Source: Ceraceosorus guamensis
Lineage: Eukaryota > Basidiomycota > Exobasidiomycetes > Ceraceosorales > Ceraceosoraceae
DNA length: 64,000 bases
NCBI RefSeq assembly: GCF_003144195.1
Contig: NW_020290017.1
Coordinates: 124,001 to 188,000, forward strand
Direction: 5' to 3'
The translations under genes were made by a program, and so were the position numbers. Position 1 is the stretch's first letter; the number at the start of each line of letters is the position of its first letter. The notes beneath the pieces are model-generated. The model saw only the letters and a list, made by a program, of their open reading frames with translations, was not told where the DNA came from and did not search any database. Below are positions 1 to 11,862 of this stretch, in pieces.

Positions 1-1300
1 TCAGCACTGGGGAGCCTGATCGCCCACCCGTGAAGGTCAGCAAGAGTTTGCAGGAGAGAGCGAAGGCCGTCGCTGAGCTGATATAGACCGACTCTTTTGC
101 GCCTACTCGTCCATTCGCAGGTAGGGGTTGCAGTCACGGATCTTACAACGGGCCTGTACGTTCATGGAGCTATCATGGCCGCCCTTCTGGGTCGTGCGAC
201 TACTGGACAAGGTGTGCACATCGATGCCAGGTCTGTTTACACGTGACGAACTAGGCTTCATCGTGCCGGAGCGTACCAGTCAGCTCACGCATGGTGCGCC
301 CTTTCTTGCACGTCCCTTCGCAGCTTGTTTGAAGCTCAGGTGAGTTTCCTCAGTATCTCCCGATGTTCGGACCTCCGTTGACTCAGACCCCGTTGCCCTT
401 CGTTCTCCTTCAGATCGCAACGCTCGCAAGTATCAGGAATCAGCCCCTCGCCGAGGTAGACCTCGCTGCTGACACCGCTGCTCTGCTTTGCTCGCTCGCA
501 GGCCAATGTTGCATCATCGTGAGCCACTTCTTCGATACAGATCGCCGATCGGCGCTGATGTGACGCCTCGTCGACTCTTGCAGCTATTTGATCAGCGGCA
601 AGGAGGCAACGAGATGGGGAACGGCACATCCTAGCATCGTGCCTTATCAGGTCATGCCGACCTCTGACGGCTACATCATGGGTGAGCGTGCGTGTACATG
701 GAGCCAAGCTTCAGTCTGTATGCTGATTGAGCCCTGCGATCTTTGACTTCATACAGTGGGTGCAGGAAATGATGGGCAATTCAAGACCCTTACTGGTGTG
801 CTTGGAAAGCCAGCATTAGCAGCAGACGAAAGGTTCGCCAGCAACGCAGGGCGCGTAGCGAACAGGGATGTCCTCATTCCACTGTTGGAAGAGCTGCTCA
901 AGACACAGACCGCGCAGCATTGGATTGACAAGCTGGGCGGCAGAGTCCCAGCAGCGCCCATCCGCAACATCAAGCAAACGTTCGAGCATCCCCAAGCTGT
1001 TGCTAGAGGCGTCACGACCGAAGTGGATCATCCTAGAGCGGGCAGAATCAAAATCTCAGCACCGGCTGTGAGGTATGGAGAGGGCAAGATGCCGGTGAGT
1101 TTGTGTGCGAAGAGAGCGAGTGCGCCATCCATCAATTGAGCGCCTCGCTCATCTCTGGCTCCGCATCGATGCGATCTTTCCAGGTCACGAGACCACCGCC
1201 AGTGCTTGGAGAGCACACGGACGAAGTGTTGAAGGAGATGCTCGACTACACCGAGGAGCAAATCGCCGAGCTTCGAAAAAGGGGCGCCATCGGCGCGTGA
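1..1300 (+). CDS. Family III CoA-transferase (CaiB/BaiF type), 5' end missing
   Basis: The 3' part of a CoA-transferase of the CaiB/BaiF/SUGCT family, which moves CoA between carboxylic acids. Exons I infer: 1-35, 121-230, 324-339, 414-425, 502-518, 584-681, 757-1094, 1184-1300. Joined, they read through family blocks: [56 protein letters not shown], then VGAGNDGQF and [10 protein letters not shown], ending [15 protein letters not shown]. All phases agree. The intron at 426-501 starts GCAAGT, a GC-AG intron; a GT donor there gives no fitting frame. The N-terminal half, including the expected catalytic Asp region, lies partly or wholly upstream of the window. The substrate cannot be told; succinate/glutarate-type donors are common in the closest eukaryotic relatives. 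Family is sure, exact reaction is not. Confidence 0.85.
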
Positions 1301-2319
1301 AAAGGACGTTTCAGCTTGGTGACATGATCGGTCCTCGAATGCAATCACAAATCGCGAATGCCACCTGCTGCGCACGGAGGGCTAAGTTGTGATCGTCGCT
1401 GTGAGGAGAGGTCGAGTCAGACAAGGATTCGTGATTGCACATGGTCGCGACCGCACGACGGATCGTGACTTTTTTGTCCATGAGGACATGCGTGCCCGGA
1501 ACTACGGTAGCCGGAGGTGCCGGGGGCCAGAGGCGCTAGCTCGTCCTGGCTGGACCCAGGCACGTAGCTCGATGCTGACTGACGTCTTTGCATGAGAGCT
1601 ATCCATATTGTAGCCTTCGGCAGCAAAGATGGACCCAGATTTGGATTGGCCTTGACCCATAGCCTAGCCTTGGCGCTCATGACTTCTCAGGACTGGAGAA
1701 CCTTTAGAGAAAGTCTGATCTTGTCGAGGTGAGAGAAGGGCAGAATCGATGACGTTGCGTGCCATGCAATGCACAGCCAACTCACGGACTGCATGACACC
1801 TCAAGATCGTGCAACTCTCAGACTCTGCTTGAGCACGCTCACTCAGTGACTCTTTCTGCAGCGAAAGCCACGCGCGCCTGCTGATGCACGCTTGCTTCGG
1901 ATCTCGGCGCACAGCAGATGTATCATCGTGGTGTGATGCGCGCACGCACGGACACCCGCCCGGTCTGCATCAGCAGTCATCATGAGTTGCTGCTGCCTCG
2001 ATCGCAGCTGCTTTGTGTGTGCAGCAGCTTCATTCGCGGCCGGCTTCGGCGTCTCCCGCAGCTGCAAACATGGCCGGTCAAGCACCCGCTTTCCGGTCCG
2101 ATAAGGGCCATTCACATGGACATCACCACCATCCACCCCCCCGCCTACATCTGGTGCACGCAATTGAGTAGGGTTCATAGACGGCAACGCAAGTGTTGCT
2201 CTAAGCGCCTTCCTCTCCACCTCAATTGGTTGTTGGCTCACGACTGCAAGTACATTTGAGTGTTCCGACCGACTGGACAGACCCATCAAGCTTGCTCGGA
2301 TACAATATCACGCGCTACA
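1301..2319. other. Spacer between CoA-transferase and citrate synthase
   Basis: About 1 kb with only short overlapping frames and no recognisable protein. It should hold the CoA-transferase 3' end and the citrate synthase promoter. The first 92 bases carry an open alternative frame that ends ARRAKL before a TGA at 1390-1392 (see findings). Confidence 0.6.
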
Positions 2320-4469
2320 ATGGGTAGCTTCACACCTAAGCAGTCTCTGACTGTGCTCGACAATCGCACTGGAAATGTGAGTGCACAATGTCTCGGCCCT
2401 TGTTTCGCCTGGCAGGTGCAGCCAAGGGGCTCCTCGCAGCGCATTACCAACCGTTTGCTGTACTGCGGCTCATAGCGGATCAATCTCACACCGCGGCGCT
2501 GATCATCTTGGACGCCGCTCGCTCAGTCTTACGAAGTGCCTATCAAGAACAATGCCATTCAAGCCACGGCTTTCACTCAGATGAAGGCGACGCCTCAGGC
2601 CGTCTTTGGGGCTCAAGACAGGCCAGAGGATGAGACAGAGAAGGGCATTCGGGTGTCGGATAGCGCATACACCAACACTGCGGCCGTCACCAGCAGCATC
2701 ACCTTCATCGATGGTGGACGAGGCATTTTGAGGTATCGCGGATATCCCATCGAGCAGTTGGCGAGAAAGAGTCACTTTTTGGAGAGCGCATATCTGCTCA
2801 TCTACGGAGAGCTTCCTACCGCTCAGCGATACGATGCGTGGAGCAACGAAGTGGTGAGTGACAAGGAGAGGAGCAGCTTTCAGATGCTCAGGAAGGCGAC
2901 CGCGCCACCTAGAAGGGAGCGATATCGATGATACGTCTGGAAACCTAACGGCCTCCACGTGCAACGTCATGCCTTCAGCTGCACCACACCTACCTGCATC
3001 ATGATGTGGTGAGTGAGAGGATGGCTTGGAGACGCGTCAAGCATCGTTCCTTATCTTGTTCGCGTGCATTTTCCAGGAGCACGTCATGAGCAGCTTCCGC
3101 TACGACTCGCATCCAATGGCCATGCTCATCAGCGGTGAGGCAAGCCTGTTCCTGAATCTTGCCAGATCAGCGCACACTCATGCGCGCGTCGCCCCTGTCG
3201 ATAGGCTTTGCGGCGCTTGGCGCTTTTGCACCCGAGGCGAACCCCTCTTTGCAGGGTCAAAATTTATACTCGAATGCTGCCAAGGGCAACGTCGAGGCTC
3301 TGGCTCAGGTGAGACCGTCGACGAGTGCATGCCTGAGAAACACAGACTCATAACGTGACTCCCTCTCTCATCATGACTAGATGGACAAGCAGATCATGCG
3401 CCTGATTGGCAAGGCGCCTACGCTCGCCGCGGCCACGTACCGTAACCGCCAAGGCAGACCCTTCAATCGCCCTCCCACCGGGCTGTCCTACTCTGGCACC
3501 TTCTTGTACTGTCTGGACCAACTGAGCGAACACCAGTACAAGCCCAATGCCGTGCTGGAGAGAGCGCTCGACATTCTCTTCCTGCTCCACGCAGATCACG
3601 AGATGAATTGCAGCACCGCTACGATGGTTCATGTCGGCAGCAGTCTTGTCGATCCTTACTCCGCTGTTGCCGCTTCTTGTGCCGCTCTGTACGGACCTCT
3701 GCATGGTGGTGCCTCTGAAGCTGTTGTACGTCAGCTCATCGATATCAATGGGCCGGGTGAGTGTCTTCGCAGATGAGCAACGCATGGGCTGGGGCGCCCA
3801 CCTCACCGAGACACGTCTTTTCGTCTTGCTGCGCAGAGAACGTACCCAAGTTCATCGAGCAAGTCAAACGCAAGGAACGCAACTTGGCGGGCTTCGGTCA
3901 TCGCGTTTATCGCACTACCGACCCTCGATCGACCATCATCAGAGAAGTTGCTGAGCAAGTCTTCTCGGTCACGGGCCGTTCCAAGCTGCTGGACACTGCA
4001 TTGGCTTTGAGAGACGCTGCGGAGAAGGATGACTACTTCAAGTCGCGCAACCTTCACGCCAACGTTGACTTCTTCTCGGGCATCATTTACCAGCAGGTGA
4101 GCTGCAGTGCCATCAAGCGTCCGTGACACCGCGTCACTGTGCTCATCACCCGAATCTGCTTCCCTTTCCCAGATGGGCTTCCCGCTCGATTTCTATCCTG
4201 TCCTCTTCGCAGTTCCCCGAGTGGTGGGCTGGCTTGCGCACTGGCGTCAAGCCATGCTCTCACCAAGCCAAAGAATTTGGCGACCCAAGCAGATCTACAT
4301 CGGAGCGAGCGAGCGCGACTATGTGGACGTGAAGCAGCGTGAAGAGGCGAGGGAGCCCAAGTATGGAAGCGGACCCGTCTCTGTTGCGCACGGCGGCGAT
4401 TCAAAGAGGCGTCATTTGGCCACTTACCTCGATGAGACTGGCAAGCTCCACGCTCGCAGCAAGTTGTAA
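2320..4469 (+). CDS. Citrate synthase, GltA-like, with peroxisomal SKL terminus
   Basis: Condenses oxaloacetate and acetyl-CoA to citrate. Eight exons: 2320-2376, 2527-2853, 2979-3008, 3077-3134, 3205-3308, 3381-3756, 3837-4096, 4173-4469; phases agree and give 502 aa. Visible family blocks are [51 protein letters not shown] with a catalytic His, [12 protein letters not shown] with the second His, FGHRVY with the substrate Arg, and [10 protein letters not shown] with the catalytic Asp. The LHADHE...GPLHGGA wording resembles bacterial GltA and plant peroxisomal enzymes more than the mitochondrial fungal enzyme. The protein starts MGSFTPKQS, with no mitochondrial presequence, and ends HARSKL, a canonical PTS1. 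I infer a peroxisomal enzyme of the glyoxylate or acetyl-unit export route, analogous in location to yeast Cit2. The start is the first ATG and begins a conserved exon. Confidence 0.95.
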
Positions 4470-5704
4470 AAGTACTCTCGAACCACCGTTGCGCGCTTGT
4501 ACTTTCCGCCTTCTCACCGCTCAAGCCCATTTCAGTGCGTGCGTGGTCATTCTCCCTAGTCTCTGCGCTTCTTGATTGAGCTTTTGTGTGCTCGTCCGTC
4601 CGAATCTCATTCACCGCCATGGTTGCGTGCATGCTCCCTGTCAACACCCCACCCAGCAGTTGATGATGGTTGCCGACCGAGCGGAAGTGACCTCTTCAAC
4701 CTTCTTGCCCTACGCTGAAACGCATCAGCGTCATGCAAGGGAGCAACCACACCATGTGCATCGATCAGCTCCTTCCCCCTGGGCCCTGAAAACGCATCGA
4801 AGGTGGAGGGAGATGCGCCGCGGAATCGACGGCACATATATGCTGCTGCAACTCCGCATCGCAGTTGCTGATGTCTTTCACGCGGCGCGATGAGGGGGCA
4901 GCACGCACATGCAGCAGCCACGAGCGTGTGAGTGTTCAACACTCTTGAAGTGCCGCGCGGCCGGTCCGCTGGGCTTCCGGTCCGGCTATATACCATCAGC
5001 AGCAGCTTGCGCAGCCGCCGCGCTGCATGACAATCACCATGCACGCAGCAATGAATCACGAATCATGAGAATCATCATCAGCAGCAGCAGCAGTCGTGAC
5101 TCGTGAGTTGGCTGATGGGCTACAGCAGATTGAAACGCTCAGCAGCAGCATGCAATTGCATCGATGGATGCGCCAGTCAATTGTGATTTTTGTGAACTCA
5201 TGCGAGAGCCCCGCACTTGTTTTTATGGCGAGCGAGCGAGCGATGGTGCGAGGAATCAAAAAAGTTGGCGGCTGCGAGTCGAGTGCAGTCACGAGTGTGA
5301 GTGCTCGACGATCGCGTCGGAGTTATCAAGTGCATACATCATCAGCGTATGGACGAACATGTGGGTTCGTGAGTGTCGAGTCCGTGCAACCTTTGAGCGT
5401 GAATCTTGAATCATCATCGTCCTCAGCAAAAGCCTATGTGAAGACTTGCTTCTGCCCCTCACCAACACGTCTTGACGCATCGCCAAGCTCAGACTGTATA
5501 CCACATCGCTGCTCCCCGTACGTCTTGCCCGACTCGAGCGAACTCGTCGGCTGGGACGCATCCCGCCGCGCGAAAGCGGATCCATCGAGGTGAAGTTGGA
5601 TGCTATAAAGATTGTGTGCCGAAAGCTGTCTGCGCCATTCTCTTCTTCCGCCCTCCTACGAGGCAGTCCGATCACACACAAACATACACACTGTAGTCCT
5701 CAAG
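4470..5704. other. Spacer upstream of CRAL-TRIO gene
   Basis: No convincing gene. It has CAG/CAT-rich triplets around 5060-5095, several TCGTGA/TCACGA-type motifs (about 5050, 5092, 5290) and a CTATAAAG box at about 5602, roughly 100 bases before the next start, which may act as a TATA element. Another TATA-like stretch sits near 4985. Confidence 0.5.
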
Positions 5705-8700
5705 ATGGTCGGTCGCACACTGGACCCGCCTTCGTCGCAGGCCGCCAAAACAGTAGCCAAAAAGTGCTCCGATCTGGCTGCGGCGCACGACAGCCACGCA
5801 GAGGAGATCGACGGCCTGCGTGCGACTGCCCTCGAACAGCTTCCGGACGCTATTGCTGAGGAGCTGCAGCTGGGCGATGATGCCAGGGAGGAGGTGCGTC
5901 GTTTTCTAAGCGATCGAGGTGAGTGGGGCGGCTACAGTCAAGGCCGAGGGTCAGCGCTGCTAGGAAGTGGTGGAGCTCAAGCCGATCCGATGCCTACTCT
6001 TTTGCTTTCTGCGCAGCGACTCTGTTCCGCTTCTTTCGTCGGGCCCGCTTCTCGCAGGAAGGCGCCCTCTCTCTGCTCACAGGATCGCTTCTTTGGCGGA
6101 TACGAACAGACCTGCCAGCGTTGAATCTGTCTTCGCTGCATCCCATCTTCGTCGCCCCTCCTGCAGGAAGGCCGCCGCTGTTCTGGGCCAATACGCGCTT
6201 CAGGGACAGATACAGGAGACCATGCGGCGTCATCAATCTGCGCTCCCTGGAACGTGCCGACGTGGATGGTCTGAACGAGGTCCGGGAGTACATTGTTGCT
6301 TGCATGGAGTGCATTCGCAGGCAGCTCGCAGAGGACTATGCGCGCTACAGACAAGATCGAAAGGGCAAGGGGAACCGCAATGCGCTGCAAATCGCCAGAA
6401 ATCAGCAGGAAATTGATGATGGACTTGCGGTTCCTGAGGCCTTACCGCCACTTCAAATGGTCATCGCCATCTCCCTCAAATCGAGTGGCATTGCAAATTT
6501 GGAGATGGAGCTGCTGCCCTTCCTGTTGGACCTGCTCAAGAATCATTTTCCTGGCATGGTCGGCGCGATCTACATGATGCACTATGGCTGGGTGCACAGC
6601 GGCATGTGGGGCCTTGCCAAGCGAGTCCTTCCGAAAGAAGCCCTCGCTCGCATCTTCTTTCCCAGCAACGCCGAAATGGCAGCTGAGCATTTCGAGCCAG
6701 ACCACCTCTTGACCGAATGGGGAGGAGATTGGGATGTGAAAATGACGGACGAGACGAACGACATTATGATCAGGCATGCTCGACCAGCACGTTCGGGCAG
6801 GCAGAGTCAGCCTTCCAGCTTGCCGGGTAGCCCCACCGAGAAAGATCAAAGCGCAAGGCCGACTTTGAGTCGCACTGGCAGCTTCGAAAGCGTGTTGGAC
6901 GAGTATCACAGCTTTGCGCCTTCCGTGAGTCTGCCTGGACACGTGCGTCCCGCCCACGCTCTCTCTGACCAGTAGTAACTCGCTTCACTACAGCCCTGGG
7001 CTTCTCGCGTCGCAACGCCCAGAGCTTCAGCGCCTGCCACTCCCCGTGAGGATTGGAGCCACGATCACCCCTTTCCCTCCGCCTCGGCTGCTGCTGGAAG
7101 TGGTAGTCCGGTGATCCGCTCTTTGCAGCTCACCCCGGTGGCTGCCCGCAAGCTTCATCACCTTCAAATGACTCGGGGCGTCCCTGACGAAGACAGCTCT
7201 GCAACACCCAGAGCTCGCAAGCGCGCCACGTCCGACCCACGAAAAGGCGGCCCCGCTGACCAAAGGCAGTCATCATCAGCAAGCGCTTCGGGTGCGGCGA
7301 CGCCGTCACAATCTGCTACCCGCAGCCCCACTCATCGCCGGCCACGCGTGCGATCCACTGCCAGTGTGACCCCTGGTATGGGCGCAGCGGCATCGGCAAT
7401 GACTGGTCGCAGACGTGACCGCAATGTCCACTTTCACGCCTCGCCGTCCATCTCTCCAGCTGTCACGAGGGACCACTCGCCTGTACGTCGCGTGGGCTCC
7501 TTGCGCGACTTTCGACTTTCTTTGCCGCAGCATGTACCCGGCACTGGGGTGGACCCTCTCCATGCGCGCCGCGGTGGCAGCGGTAGTGAAGGAGAAGACA
7601 GCGACCACAGCGCAGCCAGCGGCAAAGTAGGCGAGAAGCTCGGACGCGGTAGGAGACAGACTCCCACCCAGACTCGAAAGGACCCGTCTTCTTCGGCTCT
7701 TGGCTTCTTCGCTAGGTGGAGATCAGGTAGTCGCGGATCAGCGAGCACGTCGGGAGACCAAGAGAAGGCGTATAGAGAGTCTCTGCGAGCTCAACAAGCT
7801 GCTCAATCCCAGGTCACCAGTCCTGTGATCGACGAGACGGATGCTCGGGAGATGACCGAAGCGGAGAGGCATCAATCCCAAGAGATTGACACGCCACCGC
7901 AATCAGCCATCGACGAGGCCTTGCAGAACGAGCCCGGGTCACCTCGATTGCAAGTGCCTTTCATCGAAGAGCCGCCGCTGAGCGCAGGTCTGAGTGGACC
8001 AGCACGTTACTTGTCGCGGCGTTCTCGAAGAGCCCAAAATTTGCCAGGTCACGTCTCGCCATACAATGCCAGCAACCCGTTCTGGGGCTACCCAGCATAC
8101 ACTTCCAGCAGTGGGGATGGCGAAGACTCCCGCTTCAGCTTGCACCAGATGCACCCGCAGCACATGCATGTCCGTCGAAGAAAACGAGACCTTCTGCGGA
8201 CACTTTCGTACCTCTTCGTCCTTCGACTGCTATCAAGCCATCGCTCGATACGCGCACAAATCATCTATCTATGGCGAAGCTTTGCGCGAGCTGTCAGTGT
8301 TGGAGGAGATGCGGACGGCGACGGAGGAGACAAGCGATGGCGGGAAGCCGAGGATCGCTACAAGCGCCTACGCAGCGCTAGCCGTCACGGCGAAGCGCAA
8401 CAGCTCGCGAGGCAGGAACGAGCGCGTCTGGAGGCTGAACGGAAACGATTGCAGGGGCAGCCTCTGGCGAGGTTAGGTATCCAGCGCCGGTACCTTGTCT
8501 TCATCTTGCTGCTTGCGCTCCTTCGCCAGGATATTCGAGCAAGAACGCTCAACGGAGTCAAGGGTACGACGGAAAGCGTCAAAGGCTTCTTGGCTGTGAC
8601 TGCTGGTCGAGTTGTGCTCGGGCTTCAAGCTGGCGCGCATGCCGAGCCGGACACGGCAGCGGCTGCAGTGTCCTCTGCTACTTCCCTAACCGGTCTGCAC

Positions 8701-8745
8701 CTTCGCCAGAGACTTGGACTAGGATCGCATTCTGAGCAGTCCTAG
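5705..8745 (+). CDS. CRAL-TRIO (Sec14-like) domain protein with long disordered tail
   Basis: Likely binds and transfers a phospholipid or other hydrophobic ligand between membranes. Three exons, 5705-5918, 6017-6924 and 6994-8745, give 957 aa. The N-terminal 60-180 resembles the CRAL-TRIO-N helical part (FRFFRRARFSQEGALSLLTG). The lipid-binding lobe follows, with VINLRSLERAD, an Ile/Leu-rich stretch around AISLKSSGIANLEMELLPF, and YGWVHSGMWGLAKRVLPKEA followed by ARIFFPS, typical of Csr1/PDR-type fungal Sec14 homologues. After about residue 370 it turns into Ser/Pro/Arg-rich low-complexity sequence. Near the C-terminus are basic hydrophobic runs (DLLRTLSYLFVLRLLSS and RRYLVFILLLALLRQDI) that could anchor it to a membrane. 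The start is the first in-frame ATG. The ligand is unknown. Confidence 0.8.
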
Positions 8746-11174
8746 CGACGTGCAGTGCGGACGAGTGGGATGGACGCTAGGTCATGGGTGGATCAGCGGC
8801 TACGCGCAGTCATCATGTCTCTATACTCCTGATTCCATTTCGAATCGCCATTTGTATTGCCTATCAACTTCCACGCTGCGTTTATAGACCGCGTTTGACA
8901 TAACCGCGAGCTGCTTGCGACCGTCAGCATTTGCGATTTGAGCGTGAGATTTGGCTTGTCTGGTGTGATCGAATATGGCATGCGAGATGGGTGTGCTTGG
9001 CTCAGGGGTTGAAGAATGATCGACGGCTGGACTTGGCAAACGCGTAGCCGTGGGTCGTCGCAGCCCCATCGAAATTCCTCTGCATCTCGCATGTCTTGGC
9101 CCTCTCCCTCATCGCTCTAAATGGCAACATGGCGCGTCGCAGCCGCAAAGTCATCGGAATTGACCCGGCGATCATGAAAAGTGCGGAGAGAAGAAGCGTT
9201 TGTGCCTGGCCATTCGTGATTGCGGCTGCTGACGTCTTCCGCGGCCTCGCGGTCCACGAGAGGACAGAGCAAGGATTTCCGTTCACGATTCACGATTGGC
9301 AAATCGTCGGTCGACTCTTCTTGAGCACTGCTGGTGACTGACTGCCTTCCCTGCGTTCTTTTCTGCTGGCTTGGGCGTCTCGCCTTCACTCCCATATTTC
9401 GTGCTCGAGGTGCCCTTGGGCATCCATCAGCTGGAGTGGAGCGAGGTTCGCACTTGACTCAGACTCACACCGTAGCAGATGCGTACATGTAAACTCACAC
9501 GGACTCATGACTCCTGATTGGCTCACGACTACTCACAGAATACATGTATGGCACTGAATTGCACACCTGCCGTGTACTGTATACTGCCTCGCTTCAGCTC
9601 CCATCTGGCTTCAGCAATAACGGTACCGGTAGCGCACGCCGCGCGAGCATGTCGGCGGCCCAAGCATGCAGCAGCAGTCATATGCTGCGTGACGCGTCAA
9701 TCTCGGCTTCGCTAGCCTCGAACGCGTTGCGTTGGACCGGCCGGAGGCCTGATGTGAGGTCGGCCAGTAGCGCTCGGCACTCACAGTGACTCATACGACG
9801 ATTCAGGTTCGAGATTCAATTGATGAGAAGAGCGCGCTTGGTCTCGTTCTTCCATTCGTGATTCGAGCGAGCAAAGCGAACATGGCGCAACTCGATCGAT
9901 CGAGGTCAAAGCGTGCAGCCGTGCGCAAGACTTTACCTGCCTGCGACGCATGCGCGATATTCGTAATTGTGATTGTTGTGAATGTGATTTTTGATTCTGA
10001 TTCGATGGATCGGTCTGGTCTGGACGAGCAGTCACGAGTGCCGTCTCTCCTAGATAGCTATGCTGAATGACCATTCGTGATCCAAGCTAGATTGCGGTCG
10101 CATCTCGAGAGTTCGCGCACGGCAATTAAGCAGCTCATCAGGTCCGACCGATGGTCTGCCAAGCCTCCAAGTCTGCGCGCACATACCCTGGGCTCGGATC
10201 GCCAGCATATGCAAACAACTTGTCGGACTGCATGACGGCTGATGTGCATGCTGGGTCGTCCGTATGCGCGACGCGCAAGGCACAGCTAGGGGTTGCTCAT
10301 TCAAAATGAAATCAAATTGGCGAGCAATGATAGAAGGCGTGTTGATGAATTGACACTTATGAGTCGTTCAGCAACACTTTTGACTCTCTGATGTATGACT
10401 CAGACTCTCTGGACTAAGCATTCGGTTTGACGGTAATTGAAAATGCTATATACCTGATTGACCTCGGCCGGCAAGTTCAAGACTTGCTGGCTTCAACTGC
10501 TACTTGACCGCGCCAAACCACTCATCAGACTGTCCTCGGGTCCGAGCGTTCGTGATTATAGCAGCCGAGCGCCCAACATCAAGAACGCGACTGACAGCCA
10601 TGCAGCCACTCAAACTCTCATCAAGTGATCTGACCAGCCAGGAAGGAGCTCAAAGGATGGCAATGCAGCAAGGCGCAAGTCAACTTCAGTCATGTGTGCT
10701 GGATGCGGGCGAGGCGTCAGCTTCCTATACCGGCTCAATAAGTCACAATGAGTGCTGCGCTGCTGTTCGGACTTTGACTCCTGGCTGCGAGGTCTCGCGA
10801 CTCTTACTGCAGGCAAAAGCGCAGCTTGCAGCAGGGCTTGCGCCAATGCATGCAAGGTCAAGCGCCTCCGCGACCCTTCGTGACTCATGCAGCGCGGTCG
10901 CGGTGAGTCAAGTCAGCACTCACACTGGCGTCACAGTGCGCTGATGCTGTGAATCTGTGAGCGTGAGCTGCAGCCCAACTCTGCGGATGTCTGCTTGCTC
11001 CTTGGCAGAAATGCTCGCGAGACTTAGCTCTCATCGTACCCGGCTGGGACCGCGTGCTGTTGAGCGGGGCTGAAGTCAAGCACATGGATGGTAGCGGCCA
11101 GGATCCGAAGGCACATGCACTAGAACGGTCTCAGAATCTCGCCGCATCGCATGAATGCAGACCGCGGCTGTCCT

Positions 11175-11213
11175 TCAGCCCCCCCCTCCCCCCCCCCCTC
11201 TTCCCATGGCCTA
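11175..11213 (+). repeat. C/T-rich tract with two poly-C runs
   Basis: Runs of 8 and 11 C separated by one T, followed by more pyrimidines, about 650 bases before the lysozyme start. Pyrimidine-rich blocks are common in fungal promoters near transcription starts, so this may mark the promoter, but simple-sequence drift would look the same. Confidence 0.6.
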
Positions 11214-11261
11214 TCTGCGGCAAAAGAGCAGCCTCGTACGTACGTACAAGCAACCAAGCAA

Positions 11262-11284
11262 GCAGCAGCAGCAGCTGCTGCTGC
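11262..11284. repeat. CAG/CTG inverted repeat
   Basis: Alternating CAG then CTG units meet at CAGCTG, giving a near-perfect palindrome able to form a short hairpin. It lies in the leader region of the lysozyme gene. Just before it (about 11237-11248) is another small palindrome made of TACG units. Confidence 0.6.
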
Positions 11285-11862
11285 AGTCTCGCCGTTGACA
11301 GCCGCGAATGGCCAGCTTGGCGCATCGCTGCATTCTCTCCCCAAGCACCGATTGAGCATCTTCATTCTCCTCGTCCATCCACATTCTCGCTCGTCTCCTC
11401 AAATTCCCAGTTGTGTCTGCTCGAAGCTGTACTCTGCCGCCTCATTCTTCCACACATACACTCGCAGCAACTTCCACCCGCTCCATTACAGCGCCAAATC
11501 AGCACCCCTGCTTGACGCAGCCCACGCTCGCTCGGCTTTGCTCGCTCGCACCAGTTGCCAACGCACATCCATCCGCGTCCACCTTAAAGTCTACTGCGCT
11601 CCTCACCGACGTAGCGACTCTACCCCATTCCACATCCATCCCTCCCGACCCTGCCCTCGCCCTAGAAGGACGTCGCTTCAACCCTCACGCAATCTTGCAA
11701 ATCTTTCGTCTTCAAATCACTCCCACACACACCCTCTCACAACTCTCGAGGCAATCCGGCTAGACCTCCTAGCTAGCACAGTAGCATACAGTCACATTTC
11801 GTGCACACGATTCTCACCAACAGCTTCTTCTCACACCAAACACCACTCGCAACCACATCACC

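Larger units (their letters stand above)
8746..11862. other. Gene-poor 3.1-kb spacer upstream of the lysozyme gene
   Basis: No reading frame here looks like a conserved protein; the longest ATG frame (146 codons near 10.5-10.9 kb) is compositionally unremarkable and has no family motif. The stretch holds many copies of the TCGTGATT/TCACGATT-type motif (about 9213, 9285, 9860, 10076, 10548, 10878), a CT-rich leader from about 11170, and a CAG/CTG inverted repeat at 11262-11284. The last several hundred bases probably contain the lysozyme promoter and 5' leader. Confidence 0.5.

Noticed and set aside
10504-10944. 146-codon plus-strand frame in the 3.1-kb spacer
   Set aside because: No motif, odd composition and no splice or promoter support; length is within chance for GC-rich sequence.
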